Below, piece after piece: positions 57,100 through 64,000 of a stretch of 64,000 bases of DNA; positions within the stretch are counted from its first letter, which is position 1, and each line of letters starts with the position of its first letter. The translations under genes and the position numbers were made by a program. The stretch is from Kocuria salsicia (GTDB taxonomy: Bacteria; Actinomycetota; Actinomycetes; Actinomycetales; Micrococcaceae), in the NCBI RefSeq assembly GCF_007681555.1, contig NZ_VELE01000001.1:1-64000 (forward strand), written 5' to 3'. Below the pieces are notes generated by a model. The model did not search any database. It saw nothing but the letters and a program-made list of their open reading frames with translations, and was not told the origin of the DNA.

Positions 57100-58103
57100 G
57101 CCCCGCCTCCTCCTCCGCCCCGTCCACCCCGGACCACGACGCCGCGGCCGCACGCTCCGCGGCGGACCGCGCCGCCTACGTGGCCGTCCTGGTGTTCCCC
57201 GTCCTCGTGCTGGGCGGTGGGCTCGCGGGGTACCTCTTCGCGCCCACCGTGCACCACGCGTCGCCCTGGACCAACACCCTGCTGGGGCTCGTGATGTTCG
57301 GGATGGGCCTGACCCTGCGCCCGGCGGACTTCGCGCTCGTGGCCAAGCGCCCGGTGCCCATCGTGGTGGGGGTGCTCGCGCAGTACGTGGTGATGCCCGG
57401 GGTCGCCGTGTTCGTCTCGTGGCTGATGCAGCTGCCTCCGGAGATCGCCGCCGGCGTGATCCTTGTGGGCTGCGCCCCGGGCGGCACGGCGTCGAACGTG
57501 GTCTCGTACCTGGCTCGCGGTGACGTGGCCGTGTCCGTGACCATGACCTCGATCTCCACCCTGCTCGCTCCCCTGCTCACACCATTGCTGACGCTGTGGC
57601 TCGCCGGTGCGTACATGCCCCTCGACGGCGCCGCCATGGCCCGCTCGATCGCGATGGTCGTGCTGCTGCCCGTGGTGCTCGGGCTGGTGGTCCGCCTCGC
57701 CCTGCCCCGCGTGGTCTCCCGCCTGCTCCCGGTGCTGCCCTGGTTCTCCGTGGTGGTGATCGCCGCCATCGTGGCCATCGTGGTCTCCGGGTCGGCGGAC
57801 AAGATCGTGCAGGCGGGGCTGCTCGTGCTCGCGGCCGTCGCCGTGCACAACGTGCTCGGGCTGCTCCTCGGCTGGGCCGTGGGACGGGTGACGGGCCAGC
57901 CCGCGCCGGTGCGGCGCACCACCGCCATCGAGGTGGGCATGCAGAACTCGGGTCTCGCAGCCGGTCTCGCCGCGCAGTACATGTCCCCGGTGGCCGCCCT
58001 GCCCGGTGCCGTGTTCTCCGTGTGGCACAACCTCTCGGGTGCGGTCTTCGCGCTGCTGTGCCGCCGGGTGGACGCCCGCGCCGCCGCACGGGGCGAACTC
58101 TAG
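57096..58103 (+). CDS. BASS-family (bile acid:sodium symporter-like) transporter
   Basis: A 335-residue membrane transporter with ten predicted helices. Family motifs: VMFGMGLTLRPADF, GCAPGGTASNVVSYLARGD, and EVGMQNSGLAAGLAAQ near the C-terminus. The GTG start lies inside the hydrolase stop. The substrate is unknown; bacterial homologues carry sodium-coupled organic anions. Probably co-expressed with the MBL hydrolase. Confidence 0.87.
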   Translation: MSPASSSAPSTPDHDAAAARSAADRAAYVAVLVFPVLVLGGGLAGYLFAPTVHHASPWTNTLLGLVMFGMGLTLRPADFALVAKRPVPIVVGVLAQYVVMPGVAVFVSWLMQLPPEIAAGVILVGCAPGGTASNVVSYLARGDVAVSVTMTSISTLLAPLLTPLLTLWLAGAYMPLDGAAMARSIAMVVLLPVVLGLVVRLALPRVVSRLLPVLPWFSVVVIAAIVAIVVSGSADKIVQAGLLVLAAVAVHNVLGLLLGWAVGRVTGQPAPVRRTTAIEVGMQNSGLAAGLAAQYMSPVAALPGAVFSVWHNLSGAVFALLCRRVDARAAARGEL

Positions 58104-58262
58104 GCCGGTCGATTCCCGCGGGCACGGCGGCCACCTCCCGCCGCGCCGTGGCCACCTGGAGGAACCCCTTCCCGCCCGCGGGGCGCGGCGCCTGCGCGTC
58201 CCCCCACTGGGGCGAGAGCGACGTCGTTCTGCGTGTCAGGGGCTCCCGATAGGCTGGCTGGG

Positions 58263-60875
58263 ATGAAACTCCTCGACTCCCTGGCACCCGATCTCTCCGC
58301 ACCCGGCCACCACTACCTGCGGGGTGACTTCGCGTCCAACCCGCTGAGCGAGGACGAGGTTTACGAGGGGTTCTTGGGCTGGATCGCCTCCCGGGACATG
58401 GAGCTGTACCCCGCGCAGGACGAGGCCGTGCTGGAGGTGGCCAACGGGTCCAACGTGATCCTGGCGACCCCCACGGGCTCGGGGAAGTCCACCGTGGCCG
58501 TGGCCGCGCACTTCGCGGGGCTCGCTCGCGGGCAGCGCTCGTACTACACGGCACCCATCAAGGCACTCGTGTCCGAGAAGTTCTTCGACCTCTGCGAGAT
58601 CTTCGGCGCGGAGAACGTGGGCATGGTCACCGGCGACTCCGCCGTGAACCAGGACGCCCCCATCGTGTGCTGCACCGCGGAGATCCTCGCCAACGTGGCC
58701 CTGCGCGAAGGCCCGGACGCAGACCTCGGCCTGGTGGTCATGGACGAGTTCCACTTCTACGCGGACCCCCAGCGCGGGTGGGCGTGGCAGGCCCCGCTCA
58801 TCGAGCTGCCCCAGGCCCAGTTCCTCCTCATGAGCGCCACCCTCGGGGACGTCTCCCGCATCGAGCAGCGGCTCGAGGAGACCACCGGGCGCGCCACGGC
58901 GCTCGTGACCTCCACCGAGCGGCCCATCCCCCTGCACTACTACTACTCCGAGCGCCCGATCCACGAGGAGCTCGAGGAGCTGCTCACCACCCACCAGGCC
59001 CCGGTCTACGTGGTGCACTTCTCCCAGCTGCAGGCCGCGGAGCAGGCGCAGAACCTGATGTCCGTGGACGTGCTGAGCAAGGACGAGAAGCAGCGGGTCG
59101 CGGAGCTCATCAAGGATTTCCGGTTCTCGGCCGGCTTCGGCAAGACGCTGAACCGGCTCGTGCGCCACGGAATCGGCGTGCACCACGCGGGCATGCTGCC
59201 CAAGTATCGCCGGCTCGTGGAGCAGCTCGCCCAGACCGGGCTGCTGAAGGTCATCTGTGGCACAGACACCCTGGGCGTGGGGATCAACGTGCCCATCCGC
59301 ACGGTAGTGATCACGGCGCTGTCCAAGTACGACGGCCACCGCACCCGCCGGTTGAGCGCGCGCGAGTTCCACCAGATCGCCGGTCGTGCCGGCCGTGCCG
59401 GGTACGACACCGCCGGAACGGTGGTGGTCCAGGCCCCGGAGCACGTGATCGAGAACGAGCGGGCCATGGCGAAGGCACGGGCCAAGCACGGGGACGACCA
59501 GAAGAAGCTGCGCCAGGTGCCCAAGAAGAAAGCGCCCGAAGGATTCGTGTCCTGGAGCCGCAAGACCTTCGACCACCTGGTGGAAGCCACGCCCGAGCCC
59601 CTCACCTCGTCCTTCGACGTCACCCACTCCATGGTGCTCAACATGCTCCAGCGCCCCGGGGACAACATCACCGCGGGCTACCGGCTGCTCACCAGCGTGG
59701 ACGAGCCCCGGGCGCGCCAGCGCGCTCTCGTGCGCCAGGCCCTCGCCATCCTCAAGGAGCTGCTGCGCGCCGGGGTGGTCGTGCGGCTGCCCGAGCCGGA
59801 CGAGACGGGGCGCCGCTACCGGCTCACCGTGGAGCTGCAGGAGAACTTCGCGCTCAACCAACCGCTGTCACCATTCGCCCTCGCCGCGCTGGGACTGCTG
59901 GACCCGGAGTCCGAGACGTACGCCCTCGACGTCGTCTCCGTCATCGAGGCCACCCTCGAGAAGCCCCGGCAAGTACTGAACCTGCAGGAGAAGAAGGTCA
60001 AGGGCGAAGCGCTGGCCGCCATGAAGGCCGAGGGTCTCGAGTACATGGAGCGGATGCGCGAGCTCGACGAGATCACCTACCCGCAGCCGCTGAAGGAGCT
60101 CCTCGAGCAGGCGTTCGAGACCTACCGGAGTTCCGCGCCCTGGGTCTCCCAGTTCGAGCTCTCCCCCAAGTCGATCGTGCGGGACATGTACGAGCGCGCC
60201 ATGACGTTCGGGGACTACGTGCAGTTCTACGGTCTGGCCCGTTCCGAGGGCATCCTGCTGCGCTACCTCTCGGACGCCTACAAGGCCCTGCGCCAGACGG
60301 TGCCCGTGGACGCGAGCACCGAGGCGCTCACGGACCTCGTGGAGTGGCTCGGCGAGAGCATCCGCCAGACCGACAACTCCCTGCTGGACGAGTGGGAGAA
60401 GCTCGCCTCCGGTGTGGAGTCTCCCTCCGGGACCAGCGTGGACTCGCTCGAGGAGCTCGTGGCGGAGCAGCCCGAGGGCGTCACCTCCAACACGCGGGCC
60501 TTCCGCGTCATGGTGCGCAACGCCCTGTTCCAGCGCGTGGAGCTCTTCGCTCAGGAGAAGGACAAGGTCCTCGGCGCGCTCGACGAGAAGACCGGGTGGA
60601 ACCGCGACCGGTGGGCAGACGCCTTGGACGCCTACTTCGCCGAGTACGAGGACATCTACACGGATGCCCAGTCCCGCGGGCCGGCTCTGATCCGCATCAA
60701 CGAGAACCCCGACGGTCTCGCGGGCTTCTGGACGGTCACGCAGGTCTTCGACGACCCCGACGGTCACCACGACTGGGGCATCAATGCGCGCATCGACCTC
60801 GCCGCCTCGGACGAGGACGGCTTCCCCGCGGTCCTTGTAGACAACGTGGGCAACGTGACGGAGACGGGGCGGTAA
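58263..60875 (+). CDS. DEAD/DEAH-box helicase with DUF3516 domain
   Basis: An 870-residue superfamily 2 helicase of the actinobacterial Ski2/HelY-like group. Walker A ATPTGSGKST (68-77), motif II DEFH (161-164), motif III LLMSATLGD, motif V GTDTLGVGINVPIRTV and motif VI QIAGRAGRAGYD are clear. The C-terminal half carries the DUF3516 region (LSPKSIVRDMYERAMTFGDY). Likely RNA- or DNA-unwinding; role unassigned. The ATG MKLLDSLAP is chosen over an upstream in-frame ATG. Confidence 0.93.
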   Translation: MKLLDSLAPDLSAPGHHYLRGDFASNPLSEDEVYEGFLGWIASRDMELYPAQDEAVLEVANGSNVILATPTGSGKSTVAVAAHFAGLARGQRSYYTAPIKALVSEKFFDLCEIFGAENVGMVTGDSAVNQDAPIVCCTAEILANVALREGPDADLGLVVMDEFHFYADPQRGWAWQAPLIELPQAQFLLMSATLGDVSRIEQRLEETTGRATALVTSTERPIPLHYYYSERPIHEELEELLTTHQAPVYVVHFSQLQAAEQAQNLMSVDVLSKDEKQRVAELIKDFRFSAGFGKTLNRLVRHGIGVHHAGMLPKYRRLVEQLAQTGLLKVICGTDTLGVGINVPIRTVVITALSKYDGHRTRRLSAREFHQIAGRAGRAGYDTAGTVVVQAPEHVIENERAMAKARAKHGDDQKKLRQVPKKKAPEGFVSWSRKTFDHLVEATPEPLTSSFDVTHSMVLNMLQRPGDNITAGYRLLTSVDEPRARQRALVRQALAILKELLRAGVVVRLPEPDETGRRYRLTVELQENFALNQPLSPFALAALGLLDPESETYALDVVSVIEATLEKPRQVLNLQEKKVKGEALAAMKAEGLEYMERMRELDEITYPQPLKELLEQAFETYRSSAPWVSQFELSPKSIVRDMYERAMTFGDYVQFYGLARSEGILLRYLSDAYKALRQTVPVDASTEALTDLVEWLGESIRQTDNSLLDEWEKLASGVESPSGTSVDSLEELVAEQPEGVTSNTRAFRVMVRNALFQRVELFAQEKDKVLGALDEKTGWNRDRWADALDAYFAEYEDIYTDAQSRGPALIRINENPDGLAGFWTVTQVFDDPDGHHDWGINARIDLAASDEDGFPAVLVDNVGNVTETGR

Positions 60876-60889
60876 CGCACTGCCGCTGA

Positions 60890-60938
60890 TATGCGGTTTT
60901 AAACGCATAACATGCTGTCATGCAGTGCTGATCGCATA
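60890..60938. promoter_or_regulatory. Operator-like TATGCG/CGCATA repeats upstream of SatD-like gene
   Basis: TATGCG-N8-CGCATA (60890-60909) is a perfect 20-base inverted repeat with an AT-rich centre (GTTTTAAA). A third CGCATA lies at 60933-60938, 29 bases downstream of the second. The region is AT-rich and ends 17 bases before the GTG at 60956. It suits autoregulation by the HTH of the downstream product; not shown. Confidence 0.6.
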
Positions 60939-60955
60939 AAGCAGAGGGAGTCATC

Positions 60956-61552
60956 GTGTTCGTCCTGACGATCGACCGACGCGCGTCACGCCGTGACGGC
61001 CCGGCGCTGGAGATCTCCGCGCTGCGCGACGAGCTGCAGCACGGCCTGCCCCGCCCGGTTCTCGGCTGGGACGTGAGCGCGGGGGACGAGCTCCAGGCCC
61101 TGTACGACGACGCTGCGGCCGCCCTGAGCGCGCTGCTGCACCTCGCGGACTCGGCCCGGTGGCACGTCGGCCTGGGCATCGGCCCCGTGGACCTGCCCCT
61201 GGGCGACTCCGTACGGGAGTCCACGGGCCCGGCGTTCGTCGCCGCCCGTGACGCGGTCACCCGTGCGAAGGACCACGGCGCCCCGGTGGTGAGCGGCAAC
61301 GAGTGGGCCGAGCGGACGGGAATCGTGCTGGATCTCGTGTGCGCCGTCCGGGACCGCCGGACGGACGCCGGGGCCCGGGCCGCTGCCCTGGCCGACGACG
61401 GGCAGACCCAGCAGCAGATGGCCACCTCCCTGGGAATCGCCCAGTCCTCGGTGTCACGACGACTCGCAGCCGCGCTGTGGCACGAGGAGCACGCGGTGCG
61501 GGAGACGCTCGTGGCGCTGCTGGACCTCGCCGATCAGGGGCGGGATTCATGA
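60956..61552 (+). CDS. SatD-like protein with C-terminal HTH
   Basis: A 198-residue protein resembling the SatD family: an N-terminal domain with LTIDRRASRR, GDELQALYDDA (usual GDEFQ) and RWHVGLGIGPVDLPLGD followed by STGPAFVAARDAV. A C-terminal HTH covers about 150-180 (GQTQQQMATSLGIAQSSVSRRL). The GTG start has AGGGAG upstream. It is coupled (ATGA) to the next membrane protein gene, the arrangement known for SatD and DUF3307 pairs. Molecular function unknown. Confidence 0.7.
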   Translation: MFVLTIDRRASRRDGPALEISALRDELQHGLPRPVLGWDVSAGDELQALYDDAAAALSALLHLADSARWHVGLGIGPVDLPLGDSVRESTGPAFVAARDAVTRAKDHGAPVVSGNEWAERTGIVLDLVCAVRDRRTDAGARAAALADDGQTQQQMATSLGIAQSSVSRRLAAALWHEEHAVRETLVALLDLADQGRDS

Positions 61553-62049
61553 CGGCGCTGCGCCCCCTGGCCACCGTTGCGCTGCCGCTCGTGCTCGTGG
61601 CGGTCACAGCGGTGTGGACGTGGCTCGCAGGCACCGCACCGGGGGTGTGGACCTTTCCCGCCCTCCTCGTGGCCGGCACCCTGTCTGGGGATCCCGTGGT
61701 CCGCGCGGTCTTCTCCTTCGCGGACGTCTCCGACGAGCGCCCCGCGCCTGAGGTGAGCCCCTGGACCGAGTCCGATGCCGAGGCCGACCCCGTGGACCCG
61801 CCCCTGCGCGGAGGACTTGTGATCGGCGCACTCGAACGCGCAGCGGCGATCGTCTCGCTCATGACCGGCATGGTGGCCGGGATCGCCGTGATCGTGGCTG
61901 TCAAGGGTCTCGCCCGCTACGGCGAGTTCACCAACGCGCAGCAGCGGGAGCAGTTCATCATCGGCACGCTCGTCTCCCTGCTCTGGGCGGCCCTGTTCGC
62001 TGGTGCCGGCCTGTGGTGCACGACGCCGCCCGGGCCGTTCGGCACCTGA
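61549..62049 (+). CDS. DUF3307-like membrane protein
   Basis: A 166-residue membrane protein. Helices at about 6-26 and 32-45, a soluble acidic loop (about 55-85), then helices in the family-like core GLVIGALERAAAIVSLMTG, IAVIVAVKGLARYGEF and QFIIGTLVSLLWAALFAGAG. The pattern LER ... VKGLxRYxEF ... FIIGTLxS resembles DUF3307. It is the partner of the SatD-like gene. Confidence 0.65.
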   Translation: MTALRPLATVALPLVLVAVTAVWTWLAGTAPGVWTFPALLVAGTLSGDPVVRAVFSFADVSDERPAPEVSPWTESDAEADPVDPPLRGGLVIGALERAAAIVSLMTGMVAGIAVIVAVKGLARYGEFTNAQQREQFIIGTLVSLLWAALFAGAGLWCTTPPGPFGT

Positions 62050-62091
62050 CGGTTCCGTCTCCCAGACCGGGTCGATCGGCGTCGTCGGCCC

Positions 62092-63330
62092 TCAGCGGTC
62101 CGCGTCGAGATCTGGGGAGGGCGTGCTGACCCGGCCGGTCTCGGCGAACTCCCGGTGCTGGCCGCGCGCTGTCTCCAGCATCGCGCGGAAGCGGGCCCGC
62201 GACGTGATCAGCTCGTCCTTGTGCTTCTCCGAGATCCGGGGGAAGTGCGCGTGAGCCTCGGCGATCTGCCGCGCGAGGGCGTTGCGCTCCTCGGCCGGTG
62301 CGCCCGCGGGCAGCGCCAGGTAGCGCTCCGTGAGGTCCTGGACGCGCTGGATGGTGCGCAGCGCCTGCCCCTTGGGACTGTAGAGGGACACCAGCACGGT
62401 GATCACGAGCGCCGAGATGATCACGGCGAGAGACGCTCCGATGCCGATCTCGACCACGGGCACGTGGGCGCCGTCGTTGATGAAGGGCAGCGTGTTCTCG
62501 TGCAGGGCGTGCAGGACGAGCTTCACACCGATGAACGCCAGGATGAGCGAGAGGCCCCACGACAGGTAGATGAGGCGGTCCAGCAGCCCGTCGATCAGGA
62601 AGTACAGCTGGCGCAGGCCCATGAGCGAGAATGCCGTGGCCGTGAAGACGATGTAGGGCTCCTGCGTGAGCCCGAAGATCGCGGGGATCGAGTCGAGCGC
62701 GAAGAGAATGTCCGTGCCGCCGATCGCGACCATGACCAGCAGCATGGGAGTCAGCGCGCGCTTGCCCTCGTGGACGGTGAAGAGCTTGTCGCCGTCGTAG
62801 TAGTCCGTGGTGTGGAAGACCTTCCGGGCCAGGCGCACCACGATGTTGTTGGCGTCGTCCTCCTTGCCCTCGCTGATCTCCCCCTTGATGAGGTTGCCAG
62901 CCGTGAGGATGAGAATCAGGCCGAAGAGGTAGAACACCCAGGAGAACGCGTTGATCGCCGCGGCGCCCACGAAGATGAACGCGGTGCGGGCAATGAGTGC
63001 GAAGACGATGCCGAAGAGCAGCACCTTCTGCTGGTCCGCGCGGGGCACGGCGAACGAGCCCATGATGATGAGGAACACGAAGAGGTTGTCCACGGACAAC
63101 GCCTTTTCCGTGATGTAGCCGCCGTAGTACTCGGCCATCAGGGTGGGGCCGTCCAGCCACAGGATCACGAGCCCGAAGAGCAGCGCGATCCCCACATAGA
63201 CAGCGGACCAGATGGCCGCTTCCCTGATGGTGGGTTCGTGCGCCTTGCGGACGTGGAAGACGAAGTCGTAGGCCAGCAGGCCGAGGATCAGGGCAATCGT
63301 GATGCCCCACTGGAGGGAGGTGATCTCCAC
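62092..63330 (-). CDS. TerC-family integral membrane protein
   Basis: A 412-residue TerC protein, a family tied to tellurite resistance and manganese export. Motifs: ITEKALSVDNLFVFLIIMGS with the acidic membrane residues, GTDILFALDSIPAIFGLTQEP and a conserved SLMGLRQLYFLIDGLLDRL. About nine helices plus a C-terminal cytoplasmic tail of 90 residues (Arg/Ala/Glu-rich). The GTG at 63330 is preceded by AAGGAG. A structured leader lies upstream. Confidence 0.94.
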   Translation of the reverse strand: MEITSLQWGITIALILGLLAYDFVFHVRKAHEPTIREAAIWSAVYVGIALLFGLVILWLDGPTLMAEYYGGYITEKALSVDNLFVFLIIMGSFAVPRADQQKVLLFGIVFALIARTAFIFVGAAAINAFSWVFYLFGLILILTAGNLIKGEISEGKEDDANNIVVRLARKVFHTTDYYDGDKLFTVHEGKRALTPMLLVMVAIGGTDILFALDSIPAIFGLTQEPYIVFTATAFSLMGLRQLYFLIDGLLDRLIYLSWGLSLILAFIGVKLVLHALHENTLPFINDGAHVPVVEIGIGASLAVIISALVITVLVSLYSPKGQALRTIQRVQDLTERYLALPAGAPAEERNALARQIAEAHAHFPRISEKHKDELITSRARFRAMLETARGQHREFAETGRVSTPSPDLDADR

Positions 63331-63500
63331 AGGGAGTCTCCTTGCGGGTCGAGAAACCACACAAGTCTCTCCCCCACGCCCGTGATGTCCGGTGCAACGA
63401 CCGGAGTGCGCGGTTTGGCGTGGTCCGTGCCCGGCCCGACGATGGCGTCGGACGTACTGACGGACACGGAAGGTGAGGGATACTCCCTTGCTTGCCGTCG
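63331..63500 (-). promoter_or_regulatory. Structured TerC leader, yybP-ykoY-like riboswitch candidate
   Basis: The leader of the first TerC gene, after a TATGAT -10 at 63501-63506, carries GGGAGTATCCC (63477-63487) and a hairpin: outer stem CCGTGTCCG/CGGGCACGG (63461-63469 with 63425-63433), an asymmetric internal loop TCAGTAC (63454-63460), inner stem GTCCGACG/CGTCGGGC and a CCAT loop. A leader with GGGAGTA-type motifs upstream of TerC is typical of the Mn2+-sensing yybP-ykoY class. The assignment is by resemblance only. Confidence 0.45.
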
Positions 63501-63531
63501 ATCATACCGGAGCCGCCGGCCGGCCGCGGGG

Positions 63532-64000
63532 TCAGTTCCGCGCGCGACCCTTCGCGTCCGCGATGCGCTGCTCCCGCAGACCGTGAGCCCGCTCGAGGAG
63601 GTCGTGGTAGCGGGTCTCGGACTCGATGAGCTCGTCCCGGTACTTCTCCTTCACGTTCGGCAGCTGCGCACGGTACTTGTTCATCTTCCGGGCCGCCTTG
63701 GTGCGTTCCTCCACCGGAGCGCTCTCCGGGGTGTCGAGGTAGCGCTCGGCCCACAGCTGGGCCCCATTGATGATCCGCACGGCACGGCCCTTGGGGCTGT
63801 AGAGCGAAGCGAGGACGGTCAGCACCAGGACGCCGATGATGACGGCGAGCGAGAACCCGGTGCTCACCTCGACCACGTGCACGGGCTCACCCCCGTTGAT
63901 GAAGGACAGGGTGTTCTCGTGCAGCGCATGCAGGATGAGCTTCACGCCGATGAACCCGAGGATGAGCGCCAGGCCCCAGGAGAGGTAGATGAGGCGGTCC
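63532..64000 (-). CDS. Second TerC-family protein, cut by window end
   Basis: The C-terminal part of a second TerC protein, running off the right edge. It covers the last membrane helices (RLIYLSWGLALILGFIGVKL, then GFSLAVIIGVLVLTVLASLYS) and a cytoplasmic tail of about 90 residues. It is closely similar to the first TerC along this region (HALHENTLSFINGG versus HALHENTLPFINDG). The two lie in tandem on the same strand with 200 bases between. The start codon is outside the window. Confidence 0.9.
   Translation of the reverse strand, partial: DRLIYLSWGLALILGFIGVKLILHALHENTLSFINGGEPVHVVEVSTGFSLAVIIGVLVLTVLASLYSPKGRAVRIINGAQLWAERYLDTPESAPVEERTKAARKMNKYRAQLPNVKEKYRDELIESETRYHDLLERAHGLREQRIADAKGRARN

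Overview
The window is a high-GC actinobacterial chromosome segment. Gene content and order (sufR-B-D-C, ABC exporter, ctaA, ctaB, tkt-tal-pgi-zwf-opcA-pgl, secG-tpiA-pgk-gap-whiA-yvcK-rapZ-uvrC, uvrA) fit Micrococcaceae. Kocuria is the best guess from the protein sequences, but this is an inference from recall and no search was run.

Region 1 (1 to about 9.5 kb) is the right-hand end of an integrated mobile element, probably a prophage or phage-like island. A tyrosine recombinase gene lies beside a tRNA-Leu(GAG). Inward of it are an SOS-box-controlled ImmA/IrrE-type protease, a secreted or membrane-anchored protein, two divergent helix-turn-helix regulators around an operator-rich control region, and a leftward cluster of 16 tightly overlapping genes: XRE repressor, BRO/KilAC antirepressor, a small HTH protein, several unknowns, two tiny membrane proteins, a coiled-coil protein, a phage-type SSB, and more unknowns. 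No capsid, portal or terminase genes are visible, and the element continues past the left edge. Bases 1-123 hold nothing I can assign.

Region 2 (9.7-19.6 kb) is core genome: two short-chain dehydrogenases (FabG and a paralogue), DUF3099 protein, a small conserved protein, SURF1, a zinc alcohol dehydrogenase, an ABC-F ATPase, the three-part biotin ECF transporter bioY-bioM-bioN, and a YpfJ-type zinc peptidase.

Region 3 (19.6-31.4 kb) links redox and cofactor biology: an FMN alpha-hydroxy-acid oxidase, the SUF iron-sulfur operon with its SufR repressor (cysteine desulfurase and SufU are absent here), an ABC exporter pair, heme A synthase, a DapA-like aldolase with an IdeR/DtxR-like box in front, and heme O synthase. 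ctaA and ctaB supply heme A to cytochrome oxidase, for which SURF1 (region 2) is an assembly factor.

Region 4 (31.7-45.1 kb) is central carbon metabolism: the pentose-phosphate operon on the plus strand faces the lower-glycolysis operon gap-pgk-tpiA-secG on the minus strand across a strong bidirectional terminator. whiA, yvcK and rapZ follow.

Region 5 (45-54 kb) carries nucleotide excision repair (uvrC, uvrA) interleaved with an acyltransferase and a HAD phosphatase.

Region 6 (53.8-64 kb) holds a MarR-regulated 14-TM drug exporter, a divergent metallo-beta-lactamase fold hydrolase plus BASS-type transporter, a DUF3516 superfamily 2 helicase, a SatD-like HTH protein paired with a DUF3307-like membrane protein behind a palindromic operator, and two tandem TerC genes, one behind a structured leader that resembles a manganese-type riboswitch. 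The second TerC is cut by the window end.
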